A stretch of 64,000 nt of DNA from Mangifera indica (Eukaryota > Streptophyta > Magnoliopsida > Sapindales > Anacardiaceae): NCBI RefSeq assembly GCF_011075055.1, contig NW_025401207.1:1-64000 (forward strand), given 5' to 3'. Within the stretch, counting starts at the first letter, position 1. Each line of letters opens with the position of its first letter. Shown in pieces: positions 1 to 10,831 of the stretch. The notes beneath the pieces are model-generated. The model was given only the letters and a program-made list of their open reading frames with translations. It was not told the origin of the DNA and made no database searches. Made by a program: the position numbers and the translations under genes.

Positions 1-3000
1 GGAATTGTAACCTTGCCTTTCTGGTAATGTTACATCGTGGAAACAAACAAGAAGCTTGTGACAGCTACAGTACATATTCCAATAATTAATTAGCCTACCT
101 CTTTTAATAATTGTACCACCCTCTTTGATTGAGTAATTGCGGCTAGCTAGGGGGCCTTCTCTTTGAGTTGCACCTCTATTAAATCACCCATATAATTGTG
201 ATTGCCGATTGATTCTTCTTTTAGGATATTGAAACACACACTTCCTCGCATATCAACCTTGTAAAACTAACTGTTTGCTAGGTTACAGGTGCGCATGCAC
301 CACCTCGACAGGAACAGATTTTCAGTTCAACATTAATACATTGAAATATTTTCTTTGAACTTTTCTTTTAGATTTCCAGCTACGTTTCCTTGCAAGGGTA
401 CAGTATGCTGTGGTGCTTTTATCTCCAGCCAAATAGAAACAGCATATAGAGGCTTGATATTATTAACTATAATTTTTAATGTCGTTTTCTTCTGAGCTGC
501 TTATAATCATGTTCTGTTGTCAACTATAAGATTTTCTTGTTGACTTTAACCTCATAAAACTCCAACTTTCATTGTCCAAGTTTGGTAGTGATCGTGAAAA
601 TTCAGAGATTATTTAGTCGATATTTTTGAAGCCGCAAATTTTTGTTGCTTTCTTGTAGGAAGCAATTTGACTTGGAGTGGATGGAGATAGTATTGGCTAT
701 TCATTCGCCTGCTCTCTGGACCAGACAAGGTAAGGCTCCCATAACTCCTATTTATTCTATTCATCTTTAGAGCTTTGTATAGGTTGATGTCAAAATTTTT
801 ACAACCGTCAGGAGCACGGGATTTTAGGTCGATGTAAATTTATTCTCTCTTTCGTAACTAAAATAAAAAAATATCTCTTGATTCGCGACTAAAAGTGAAC
901 TGTTGTATGGTTATCCCAACTAACATTCCTACATTTTCTTAAACGACGTCTAATAGAGATAAACTTTGATAGATGTGCTTTGTCTTACTGTCGTTGTCAG
1001 AAGCATGGACATGCATGCTGGGTCATAATACGTGGTGCAATTTGCTTACACAAATTAATAATAATAATAAGTTCACCCAATTTGTAATTAATGGCGAATT
1101 CAAGATTCGAATTTGTGAATAAGCGTAATTTGTGTCCCGAATCTGTTGGATGCGTGGTTGGAAAGGCTTCTCATTTAATTTTCATCAACAATGAGGTTGA
1201 AATAGTGAAGTTTTTCTGTAACACCGTCTGTATAACATATTATAATATAACTTTCTCTTTGTAAACTTAGACTTTATCCCGTCTTAACCAAATTAAATTT
1301 AGGATCGGTTTGAATTCAGATCGAAGATATAATATTTTGTTTAAATTTAAAATCAAATTTGTTCAGTTGATATATAATATCATCATAAGGTTAATGATTA
1401 GAAATGACAATTTTTTAAGTATAATTCTTTTATGATTTATATCAAAGTGCCACTCCCATCGGTTCATCATGCCGATAGATGCTTTTGGTTACAGGGTTTT
1501 ACTCATGGTCCAAAAATCCAGGTTTGTAGACTCTAAGTAATGTCCTTTCTCCAAAACTTGCACAAGTCAAAAATTAAGTTCACCTAATCTAGTCGATTTC
1601 TGCAAACCACCCCAACACACCCCTACGACCGCCGCACCCCCCCTAAATATTATGATGTCCCAATCCCACAAAATTTGACTGCCGACGTATCAATGAATTA
1701 TTAGATAATGTTAACAAAGTTTTCGCAAGAAATCTGATGATAATTTTGTTCTACTTATAATTTCAAAGGGCTTGACTTGCTGCACATTATATTTTGATTG
1801 TTGTGAAATTTGACTGAGATGCGTTTGTATTAGTCATTTATTGTACACCGAACTGCTTATATCATAAATGCCTTTCCGACCATTGCTGAGGATTTGAGCT
1901 TAGTCAAAGTCTAAATATAGATTGGTTCAATTTGATTTAAATGTAATATATTAAATTTAAATTGAATTCAATTAAACAAGAGTTGATTACAGATATATTA
2001 TCAGGAGAATATTCAAACAAAATTTGAATTGAATCAAACAAACTAAAACTTTAATTATTTGAATTCGCCCTTTCGTGGGACTCGTGATTTATTTATAATA
2101 CATTAAATAATAAGGGTCAGATATGTTACTACAAAATTGCCACGTATATGCTGGTGGGCGGACTGCCACTTGCACTGGGATTGTTTTCATGGGTGGGGTT
2201 GATTTTGTCAAAGAGTTATGGAATAAGGTTTTGTCGCATGCATTCACTTGTTGCCCACAAGTTTTTAGCTATCTAACTGCCACTGTTTGTCAACCAAGTA
2301 CAATTATTCGCCAGAAAATATTCACACCACTATTTAATTTATACTCACGTCATCTTCTTTCTAGCTATCTTGAGGAGGTAAAGGCTTGTATGCTGGAGAT
2401 ACACTACAGTTTCAGGACCTAATAACCGTAATTTCTTGAGGGTACATTGGACAATATCTATTTATTATATAATTCATTCTTATATTATAATTAAAAATTA
2501 AAAAAAAAAAAGAATCAGCCAAAATAAATGTATTGTTCGACCAACGTAGCCCTGCTCTTGTGCGCTCCAGTCCACCCGGTACAAAAATATGTTTTAAATC
2601 ACTTGTAGAAGATTCGAAATTCGCAACAAAAGTTATTAAGTGAAGGGCATTTTGGTATTTTCAGAATATTGGGTGTGAAGGGCGGTTGATTGGTTTGGCA
2701 ATTAGGGCAGGCCGAAAATGGACCCAGCCGCATCTATCAATAGACTAGGCCAGTTAAGTCCAATCCAGAAGGTCGGTGCTACAAAATGGCAAAAAACCCG
2801 AAAAATAATACAGGTGTACAGGCCACTTTTATTATTGAGTTGAGTGAATAAAATAATAACGACGATCGCCTTTGTCATAGGGGCATTAGCTTCAGACCTT
2901 TTTACATTCAACAGCTATCACCAAAATAGTACAGGCAACAAGGTATCAAATTCTGACCCTCAGTTTGATTTCAGTTTCAGTTTCTTTCTAAGGAAAAACT

Positions 3001-3072
3001 AAATCACATCATTTACAGCCTGAAATCGCGTTTTCTTTTTAATTTTTTTAGAATTTTTATTGGGTTAATACT
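1..3072. other. AT-rich intergenic region, no supported gene
   Basis: No open reading frame here resembles a known protein. The longest (2123-2422, plus) is 99 codons of low-information sequence with no recognisable domain and no family resemblance. Stretches near 1290-1400 and 1910-2070 contain the AATTCAAA/TTTGAATT-rich degenerate sequence that recurs across the window. A possible orphan exon lies at 659-729 and is listed separately. Confidence 0.6.
659..729 (+). other. possible orphan exon with good splice signals
   Basis: A 71-bp GC-richer block follows a T-rich tract ending in TTGTAG and is followed by AAG|GTAAGG, a near-consensus donor. One frame is open throughout (with WMEIVLAIHSP in it), but no protein family is recognisable. 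It could be an exon of a gene lying mostly left of the window, an exon of a non-coding transcript, or chance. Confidence 0.2.
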
Positions 3073-4395
3073 CTAAATCTGAACTTTTTCTCTTGGTTGA
3101 TTACTGAGGACCTTTCTAGCAGTAGCTCTGAATGGACAAGTGGAGCTCACAAATCCATTTACCAAGTGAAGGTATGTTTTCAGCTCGTGACATGTGGCGA
3201 CATTTACATTGTTGAGGTAGGGGGAGTCCTTGGAACTCAGTCTCAGCTCTGCCAATCTCCGCATAAGCCCATTGTGTATCTTCAACCCGTTTTTGTATCC
3301 AGCTAGGTAAGCCAGCCATTTGGACATCTCCTTTCTTTGACATGTCATCATCTTCATCAATAACAAAACCAGGTACTTTGGTTATAAGATCATCTGAATT
3401 GACAATACGTAGCACTTTTGTTCCTTGTTTTTCCAGGTGTCGACGGAAGCTCCTGTTGCCTACTCTTGGACCCCCAAAGGAGATGACAGTCACCATTGGC
3501 ACGCCTTTAAAGTTGGTTTTAATATCGTAAGCAGCGAGTGTAGCCAGAGCAGCGCCAAGGCTGTGGCCAGTCAGGGTTAAACTAATAGGCTCGTCGCGAT
3601 AGATTTGGAGCAAACGATTAATCTCTTCACGAACCATTTCTTGTAAACTTGGTGCCATGGCAGTCCAGAAGTGTACAAGCTGAGGAACCCTCTTTCTACC
3701 ATGGCACCAGAACCATCTTCACCAGGGAGGCGAGTAAGTGTAGCACGTAGATTCTCTAGCCATTCGAGACACGTGGCAGTACCTCGAAAAGCAATCACAA
3801 CGTCGCGCCTTCCTAGCCGTGAAATCTCTTCTTTGTCCTGGCAGACTGCCACATAACCAATCCAGCTGGACTGAATTGACATCCAAGTAGGCGCCATCTC
3901 CACCCAACGTGGCAGATTGACACCTGACGTTGCACGTAAATGTTTGGTTACGCGGTAACCAGTTTGGGGTAGACCTGAACGATCAAGTAAAGTGTTTTTT
4001 GGGAAGCGGCATTTTGCATATGTAGGCGATGAGGGCTCAAAATCGAATGACTTATAAGCAGCTTCGACGAACTCACCATATCGAAGAATTTCGCCACGCA
4101 AATTATCATCTAACGGATCAAGGAGACCGTCCCAGTTTTGGATGCCTTGATACTCCTGCCATCTCTTACCCAGTCTGACGGCTCTAGGCGTAAAACAGCA
4201 GGTATTTGACTTGTATTCAATTGGGTCAAGCAAGCGCTCCAAATTGTTCATGGATTGGTTCTCTATAGACTTTTTTACGGGTTGGGTGAGGGTGCAGCAG
4301 CGAAATGTTGTGTGTTTTGTTGGGGTTAGCGTTGAGGCAGTTACAGATGGCGGTGTGCATGGCCCTACGGCTTTCATGGCTCTAAAAGACTGCAC
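3073..4395 (-). pseudogene. DAD1-like chloroplast phospholipase A1 (class I-beta), broken by two frameshifts
   Basis: Family role: DAD1-type class I PLA1 releases fatty acid from sn-1 of plastid glycerolipids; DAD1 supplies linolenic acid for jasmonate synthesis in anthers. The gene is intronless. From ATG 4395 the first frame gives an S/T-rich, transit-peptide-like N-terminus and then the conserved lipase core (WIGYVAVCQDKEEISRLGRR, FRGTATCLEWLENL) as far as GFLSLYTSG. At about 3661-3670 one base is missing relative to the family, and the coding sense moves to another frame with the nucleophile motif GHSLG (near 3560) and the Asp segment [11 protein letters not shown]. At about 3246-3251 a further two bases are missing (AGAGAG reduced to AGAG), which returns to the first frame: [10 protein letters not shown], the catalytic His in CHELKTYLH, and the stop at 3073. 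All three catalytic regions exist, but not in one frame. Either a young pseudogene or assembly indels. Remembered Arabidopsis synteny favours DAD1; PLA1-Ibeta2 is the alternative. Confidence 0.85.
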
Positions 4396-4545
4396 AGTTA
4401 GAGGCCTTAAGGCTTTACGTGATATTTTTAAGGAGTGAAAAGGGAAAGAATGAGAGCTAGAGAATATTGAAGAAAGTAGAGAAGGCTGGTTATTGGTGAG
4501 GCAGATACAAGCTAGCTAGTGAAGTGCGTTTAGAGGGCTTTCGAG

Positions 4546-4560
4546 GAGCCTTTTTATAAG
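4546..4560 (-). promoter_or_regulatory. TATA box of the DAD1-like gene
   Basis: On the minus strand CTTATAAAAAGGCTC lies about 155 bp upstream of ATG 4395, a normal spacing for a plant TATA box plus a 5' leader of roughly 120 bp. The promoter core looks undamaged although the coding region is frameshifted. Confidence 0.5.
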
Positions 4561-6642
4561 TGCAAAAAGCTGAGTGAGAATTTAATGAAGAGAAAAAAAA
4601 AGATACAATGAGAAGACAAAGAAAGCGTGGAATGATAAAAGGTAGTTGATGAAAAAAGCTAGCCAGCAATAAAATAAGATATTATCATATTATGTTGAAA
4701 AAAGAAAAGGGTATACGGAGAAAGGTACTTTAGAATGTAAAGAAAGAACAAAATACTGTTGCTCTTGGGGAGAAGTGTTTATAACTGGAGAATCCAAATA
4801 ATAGGGTCCCTTAAATTTCAGAAGATCATGAAATTGAAGAGAAGATATGGAATTGGTGACCTGTAGGGCCTGGTAAAAGTCACACCCAATCGTTATTTAC
4901 TTTCAATCAAGCAGGATACCATCACTGACTCTGCCCAAGCCAAAAATTAATAGATCTCACTTTCAGATACTGTATTATTTTATCGAGGTCTCAGCTTGAT
5001 AAACAAAGTCCAGTCATCTAGGTTCTCCTTTCCTGAAGTGGCATTAGAGATGTGATTTGATCTTAATTAATATAGTAATAATATTGTAAAGATAGAATGA
5101 TTTGGGTAGATTTGATATGACGAGCTAAGGGTAAGTTTGAGTTTAGATCAATTTCATAATAGCTAATGTAAGCTTACCTGAGTAAGTGTATAGTATTACT
5201 AAAAAGTTATCCATAGGAAAAAAATAAAAAAGGTGAAAAAATGTTATCGAAGAGATGTGATTTGATTAAACTTAATATAGTAAGAATACTATAAAATCTT
5301 GATTATTTAGGGTGAATTTGGTTTGAGTTGAATTTATAATGTCTAATTCTTGCTTGTTTAAGGAGGTGTAATGTGAACAATTTATTAAAATGATTATTAT
5401 ATTGTTGATTAAATGTTTAATATCATTGAATAGATAAATAAACTAATTTAATGAGTTAAAACTCTAGTTTGAGATCGATTTATTTAAATTGCGCTATGAA
5501 TTTTAATCAAACAAATTGGGATCGGATCCACCCTTGGATTGATTACTTTAAAATTGTACATGTATGTGGTAAGTTATGAGTTCAATCAATTTGTTGGTAA
5601 CCATCAATCATGTTGGGACAAACAAGGTACCAATACAAATTCTCTTTATCATAATGTAATCCTGCTTGTGAGTTTACGTGAAGAAATGAAAAAAAAATAT
5701 AGTACATATTGTAAATTGAAATACAGTTTTACATGTTAATCTCATGCTTCAAATATGCATGTGGTACCTCGTGCACATTCGAAAATCTTCCACCTATAAA
5801 CCTTCCTGGTATATGTGTTTTCTTGCCTTTCTTTGAGTTTCCTTCCATGGCTGCCTTCATTTGGTAAATATAATATTCTATTTTCATTTACTTGAGTAAC
5901 GTGTTTTCATATTTCGTAACCAATTTGAAACCATCTGATGTTTTAGTCAATTCAATCAACTACACTAATGCCCACTAATCGATTTGAAACCATTCCAAGT
6001 TGAAAATTTCAAATAGAAATTAATTTCCCTTTTTATGAAAAACTTCTCAATTGCTTGACAAAGAATTAACCTGGTTCAAAGTACTTTGTCAAATGGTTTC
6101 TTGTGTGTTTAGTTAGTTTTGATAAGATTAATTTATTTACATGAACCAAATAAATTCAAAAGGTCGCCGGAAGACCTTATGCTTTTGGAATACATTGATC
6201 TAAAAAAAAAATTTTTAAGAATTTATTAAATAATATACTTAATTAATTAATGTTAATTCACATTTCACAATTTGCCAAAATAACCAACTATTTTGTCAAA
6301 AAAATTTACGATATCCTCCTCATTTAGCATAGCAAACTTGTCTTCTTTCAATAATTTAATTGCATATCTAGATACAGTGTTGGGGAGAATGACAATCGAA
6401 AAATAATTATGAGATTTATTTCCTAGGATAAAAATATTCCTTGTGTATTGTTGCAATGAAAGTACAAAACCTTTTTTGCTTTCAGCTGTAATGAGGAGGA
6501 GTGTAGGTCTATCACACTGCCTTTCCTGGTTTTGATGAAGATATTTGGTGCGTGTAATGTGTATTTGCCAATTATATTATACATGCAAATTGCACTTGTT
6601 TGTAGAGTGGAGGATTTCACACTAGAAAGTGACACTCTTCAG

Positions 6643-6646
<4 letters not shown>

Positions 6647-6690
<44 letters not shown>
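6647..6690. repeat. (AT)22 microsatellite
   Basis: An uninterrupted run of 22 AT units in intergenic DNA; likely polymorphic in length. Confidence 0.95.
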
Positions 6691-6694
<4 letters not shown>

Positions 6695-7782
6695 AAAAGG
6701 GTAGAGGATGGAAGCATCCAATTGCCAACATTGATAATAAGATACAAGAAAATTAATGAAAAATCGATATAAAAATTTAGAGGTTTTATTGATATATTAT
6801 TATATATGTTACATTAAAAAATTTTCAAAGGGGTCCAGCTGATCCCCTCCCTCCGCCACTGCTCAAGGCTGTCTTTCTTCAGTATAATAAGTTTCAAATT
6901 AAGTCTAGATGAATCTTAGAAGAAGACCCACTTCTTTTATTGTTTATTTGTTTTTTTCTCAATGAAGAATCTTTTAAAGGGGTTGTAATTATTGGTGTTG
7001 ATGTACATGTAGGTCATGTAAGAGCAATAATTTAATACTATATAGGCAAAAAATAATAAAATAATTGAAAAAAAAATATACCTATAATTAAATAATTTAA
7101 TTTTTAATTTAAAATTATTGGACCAGTCAATTTGTTTGTATTACTAATAAAGTATTACTTAATAAATAAAGAGAGTCAATTATTTGGCGAAGACCCTGAT
7201 TGTCCACAGTACACAACGACAATCAGTCCATCGCTGGAGGGGTAGGCTCGGTTGAGTTCATTAAAACACAAAATGGGCAAGTGGACCAGCTTACGCTGTA
7301 AGAATTTGTTTAATTTTTTAAGCTATGTGTATGACCGTCATCCAAGCAAATTTTAGCATAGTTAATCTTGTAATGTGGTAATTATAACTGAAATTGCGGT
7401 TGGAATTGCACATGACATGACCTTTGCTATTTTCCACTGCCTTATGTGATTCTATTAGAATCCCATTGAAATTGGTATGATATCATGTTGTGATTCAATT
7501 GGAATAACACCATCTTGGTGAGATTCCATTTTAGGTGTGATTTAACCAAAATCAAATCTAGTCAATTTATCAATAACTATTTTAAATTTTTAAATATATA
7601 TCTTTTATAATTATTAATTAAAAAATTAATATAAACTATGTATAAAAATTATTTACTAAAATTTTGAGTGCAAAGTTTTATTTTTTTTATGATTTAGTAA
7701 ACACAGAAAATAATATATAGTATTTTTGTCTTTTCAATGTATCTACTTTAGAAATTAACTAACTTAGCTAATAGAAAAGAAA

Positions 7783-8112
7783 ACATGTTTGTTTTCCAAG
7801 TTTGAAGATGAAAATGTGTCATCGAAATTAGAAAACATTCAAAAAATAATCAATCTACTTTTATAAGATATTAAGTTTTTTTCTCGTTAATATCTCATGT
7901 CAACAGAGACTCTCACCACTTAAGAATTTCAAACATAAATAAAAATTAAATATATTTGTTTTTGAAGTTTAAAGATAAAAAATACGTCGATGAAGTAAAA
8001 AGATAGTTAGAAAAATAGTCTTTCTAACTTTACAAGATACGAAGTTTTCCTTTATTAATATCTTATGTTAACAAAAGCTCTTGTCATTTAAAATTTTGGA
8101 ACATAAATGAAT
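7783..8112. repeat. diverged direct tandem duplication, unit about 165 bp
   Basis: Unit 1 (about 7783-7945) and unit 2 (about 7949-8112) align collinearly with many substitutions and small indels. Shared landmarks are TTTGTTTT(C/T)..AAGTTT, A(A/C)AAGATA, TTAATATCT(C/T)ATGT(C/T)AACA and AACATAAAT(A/G)AA. No coding potential was seen. Alignment is by eye. Confidence 0.6.
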
Positions 8113-8879
8113 ATGATTCAATCTCGATGCTTGAAATGGCTAAATGTTTTCATATTAGAAAATATAGAGGATATTTGTTCTCATGAGAAGACTTAAGAGG
8201 GCTGCCAAAGCCATACAAATATAAATACAAGATCGATGCTAGTAACAAAAGCATGAATCACATGCAAATTCCATTTGACACAACTTAATTGAAAAACAGG
8301 GCCTTCTGCTCTTCCTCTTTGTTGTGGCCTTCAAATGAGTCTTCTTCTCACGTTTATCATCAACAAATATCTCCAGCTTGAGCTTCAATGATGGCAAAAT
8401 GGGAGCTCAAATCTTATTACAGGGACCCCATGAGTTACCATATTTATAAAACTTACAATCCCACCAAATGATCTTTCAAATGTTCAACTTTACAATCTTC
8501 GTCACAAATATTCCACTACAAATGGCGGAAGGCATCATGTGCGATCATCTTTGGCTCCAACAAAAACCCTACTTTCCGAAATCTCTTTTATCACCACCAT
8601 TAACATATCATGTGAAGGTCAAAGCCAAGAGGCCTAATCGCCGCATACTTTATAATATAGTACAATATTCCTGGTACTTTGTTCTTGCTATATTTAGAAA
8701 TCAACAACTTTGAGATTAATCAAGTTTTTCTTTGTGGTTCAGTGGAAAATGAGGGGGCACCCAAGCAAGAAGGCATTGGTTCGGAACTTGATCTTTGTAG
8801 ATTAGGGTTAGATCCAAACAATGTTGGGTTGATTTTAACAGTTGGTTTGGTTCAATTCAAATTGGGTAAAATTTATTTG

Positions 8880-10125
8880 GGTCAAGCCTGAGTTGAGATA
8901 GTTGACTCATTTTTTAAATTGAACCGAACTTAAATTAAAGAGAGTTCGATTTGGTCTAGTTTACAAGCCAAGTAAATGTTTGATTCGATCGAGTTTGGCT
9001 CATAACTCAATTTATGTCATCTCAAACAATTATCAAAATTACATCATTTTACTCATTATTTGGTAAACACTATTGTTTTGTTAATAAGTAGCTAACTCAA
9101 ATCACAAATTGGAATCATAAACTCAATTCAACTTTTGAACTTCAAACTTAAATATCAAGTCAAACTCAAGTTAAGAAGTATATAAGTTCAACTTAATTTG
9201 TATTCACTTCATTAAAGATATATCAAAATCAAACTTTTGATTGATAGATCATTAGACTCGAATTTTCTCCTACTTAATGTGGTCATTTCAAGTATGGTAA
9301 GGTCAAAAAAGTAATTTCTAACTAAACACAAAAATGATAATTAGACTCAAGTAAAGTTCCTCTTCAAAAAAAAAAAAGTTTTCCTTTGTGGGTTGTCTCC
9401 AACATTTGCCATACAAGGCTAAATTCTAAAAATATCACCGCTGCCACATGGTTTTTGCATTACTTTCATCCATAACATGTTTTGTCAATCAACTCACAAG
9501 TTGATCGGTTGGGTTGAAGCTTTATTACTTTCATTTATCAACATTTTTGGTTATAATTATAATTATTTTGTTCTCTAATTTCTGAAAATGGTAATATTTT
9601 AAAGAAATTGTGTTACTAGAAAACGATTACATATTCTAATTAATAAAGATAAAAAAGTCACTACATCATGAGACAATAGAGATGTTTGTATAATTCAAAA
9701 TCTTAAACAATTAGGTTTGTTCACTTGAAATCTGTAAGATTTGATGGGAGCATTTCACATATGGTTCGATTTAATCTAGAATGAATATATATAAAACCAA
9801 AGAGTTAATTCCAAAATATTAAATTGAAGTTTAAACTCAACTAAAAATAATTTAATTTTGAATTTTATCTAAATTGACTTGAATTTAAATTCAAACTTGA
9901 TTAATTTTATAAAAATGAGTTCAATTCTTAATTTAAACTCAATTTTTTCGATCTGAGCTCAAGCAATTTAAATTGAATCCAAACCTAATTCCACAAATGG
10001 CTTGAATATTAAAATAAATTTAAATTCAATTTGTTTTATAAAAACATTATAAATCTCAATCTTTGACTCAATTTATTTTATTCGAGCACAAATAATTCAA
10101 ATAAAATTCAACCCTAATTTCACTT
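8880..10125. repeat. degenerate AATTCAAA/TTTGAATT-rich dispersed repeat tracts
   Basis: Two tracts (about 8880-9290 and 9720-10125) are packed with variants of AATTCAAACTTGA, GAGTTTGACTC and their complements. Similar sequence recurs near 1290-1400, 1910-2070, 22860-22950, 31020-31400, 31740-32290, 34450-34650, 35080-35400, 38930-39265 and 53440-53670. I could not find clean ends or target duplications, so the element type is unresolved. Confidence 0.45.
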
Positions 10126-10831
10126 ATGGGGTTATTTGAGTTGGAAGTATTTAATAATGTACGCGATGGTAGAGTACAAGAAGATTATGTTTGAACTTGT
10201 ATTGATTTGGGCTGCTAGTTGTGTCGTAGTTTCTATTTTAGGCAAGTTAAAACTTATATGGATCAAACTCAAAAATTTGGTCTTGCGTACACGCATACGT
10301 CGACTACTAGGACTACTTGGGCAGGCTTCCAAGCCAACTGCCAAAAATGGCCTCATATATTACGTACAAAAATCAAATCACTTGCCGACTTCTACTTCAA
10401 ATCCTCGATGCTGTATACAAATAATGTTAATGCGCTTTTAGTTTTCTAATAATTTTGTTAATGCCACCAAGTTTACGTATTTAAAGATTGGACCTGGAAA
10501 CAAGGAAAAACAAAGTAAAACTCATAAATGATACTGTTACAACTCTACATTAAGCTTAAAGTTTAAAATAACGTACAAGTTCACATAAAGAATAGCCCCT
10601 TCCACCTAACCTAGACAATTCATCCTAGTTCATCTCATTCTCCTCTTCAATCTTTTGTTTGCGTTTCAAACTTTGGTATTCATAACTTCAAGTTCAAGCT
10701 GAGAATACGCCATAAACATTTGCTTTCCTATTTTTTCTCTCTCTGGTTCTGTTTGAAATAATTTTTCTGTATTGTTTTTTTCATTTTTAATAATTTGATA
10801 TCCAAAATACTAAAATCAAAATGTAAAATGA

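Larger units (their letters stand above)
4561..10500. other. long intergenic region, repeats only
   Basis: About 6 kb with no gene I can support. Short ORFs around 5539-5739, 6265-6756, 8468-8891 and 10136-10449 have no domain signal. It holds an (AT)22 microsatellite (6647-6690), a diverged direct duplication (7783-8112) and long tracts of the degenerate AATTCAAA-type repeat (8880-9290 and 9720-10125). Confidence 0.6.

Noticed and set aside
2123..2422. 99-codon ORF
   Set aside because: No domain, no family resemblance, AT-rich surroundings and no intron signals that extend it.
3116..3658. 180-codon ORF taken as a separate small lipase gene
   Set aside because: It is the middle part of the DAD1-like gene in a shifted frame; its 5' and 3' continuations lie in the other frame at both ends.
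6828..6870. GGGGTCCAGCTGATCCCC-type sequence as a regulatory palindrome
   Set aside because: It is an imperfect, isolated motif of a kind common in plant repeats, with no gene context here.
10136..10449. Two overlapping ORFs of 76-101 codons
   Set aside because: No recognisable protein; they lie beyond the 3' end of the RNF25-like gene in repeat-rich DNA and look like chance.
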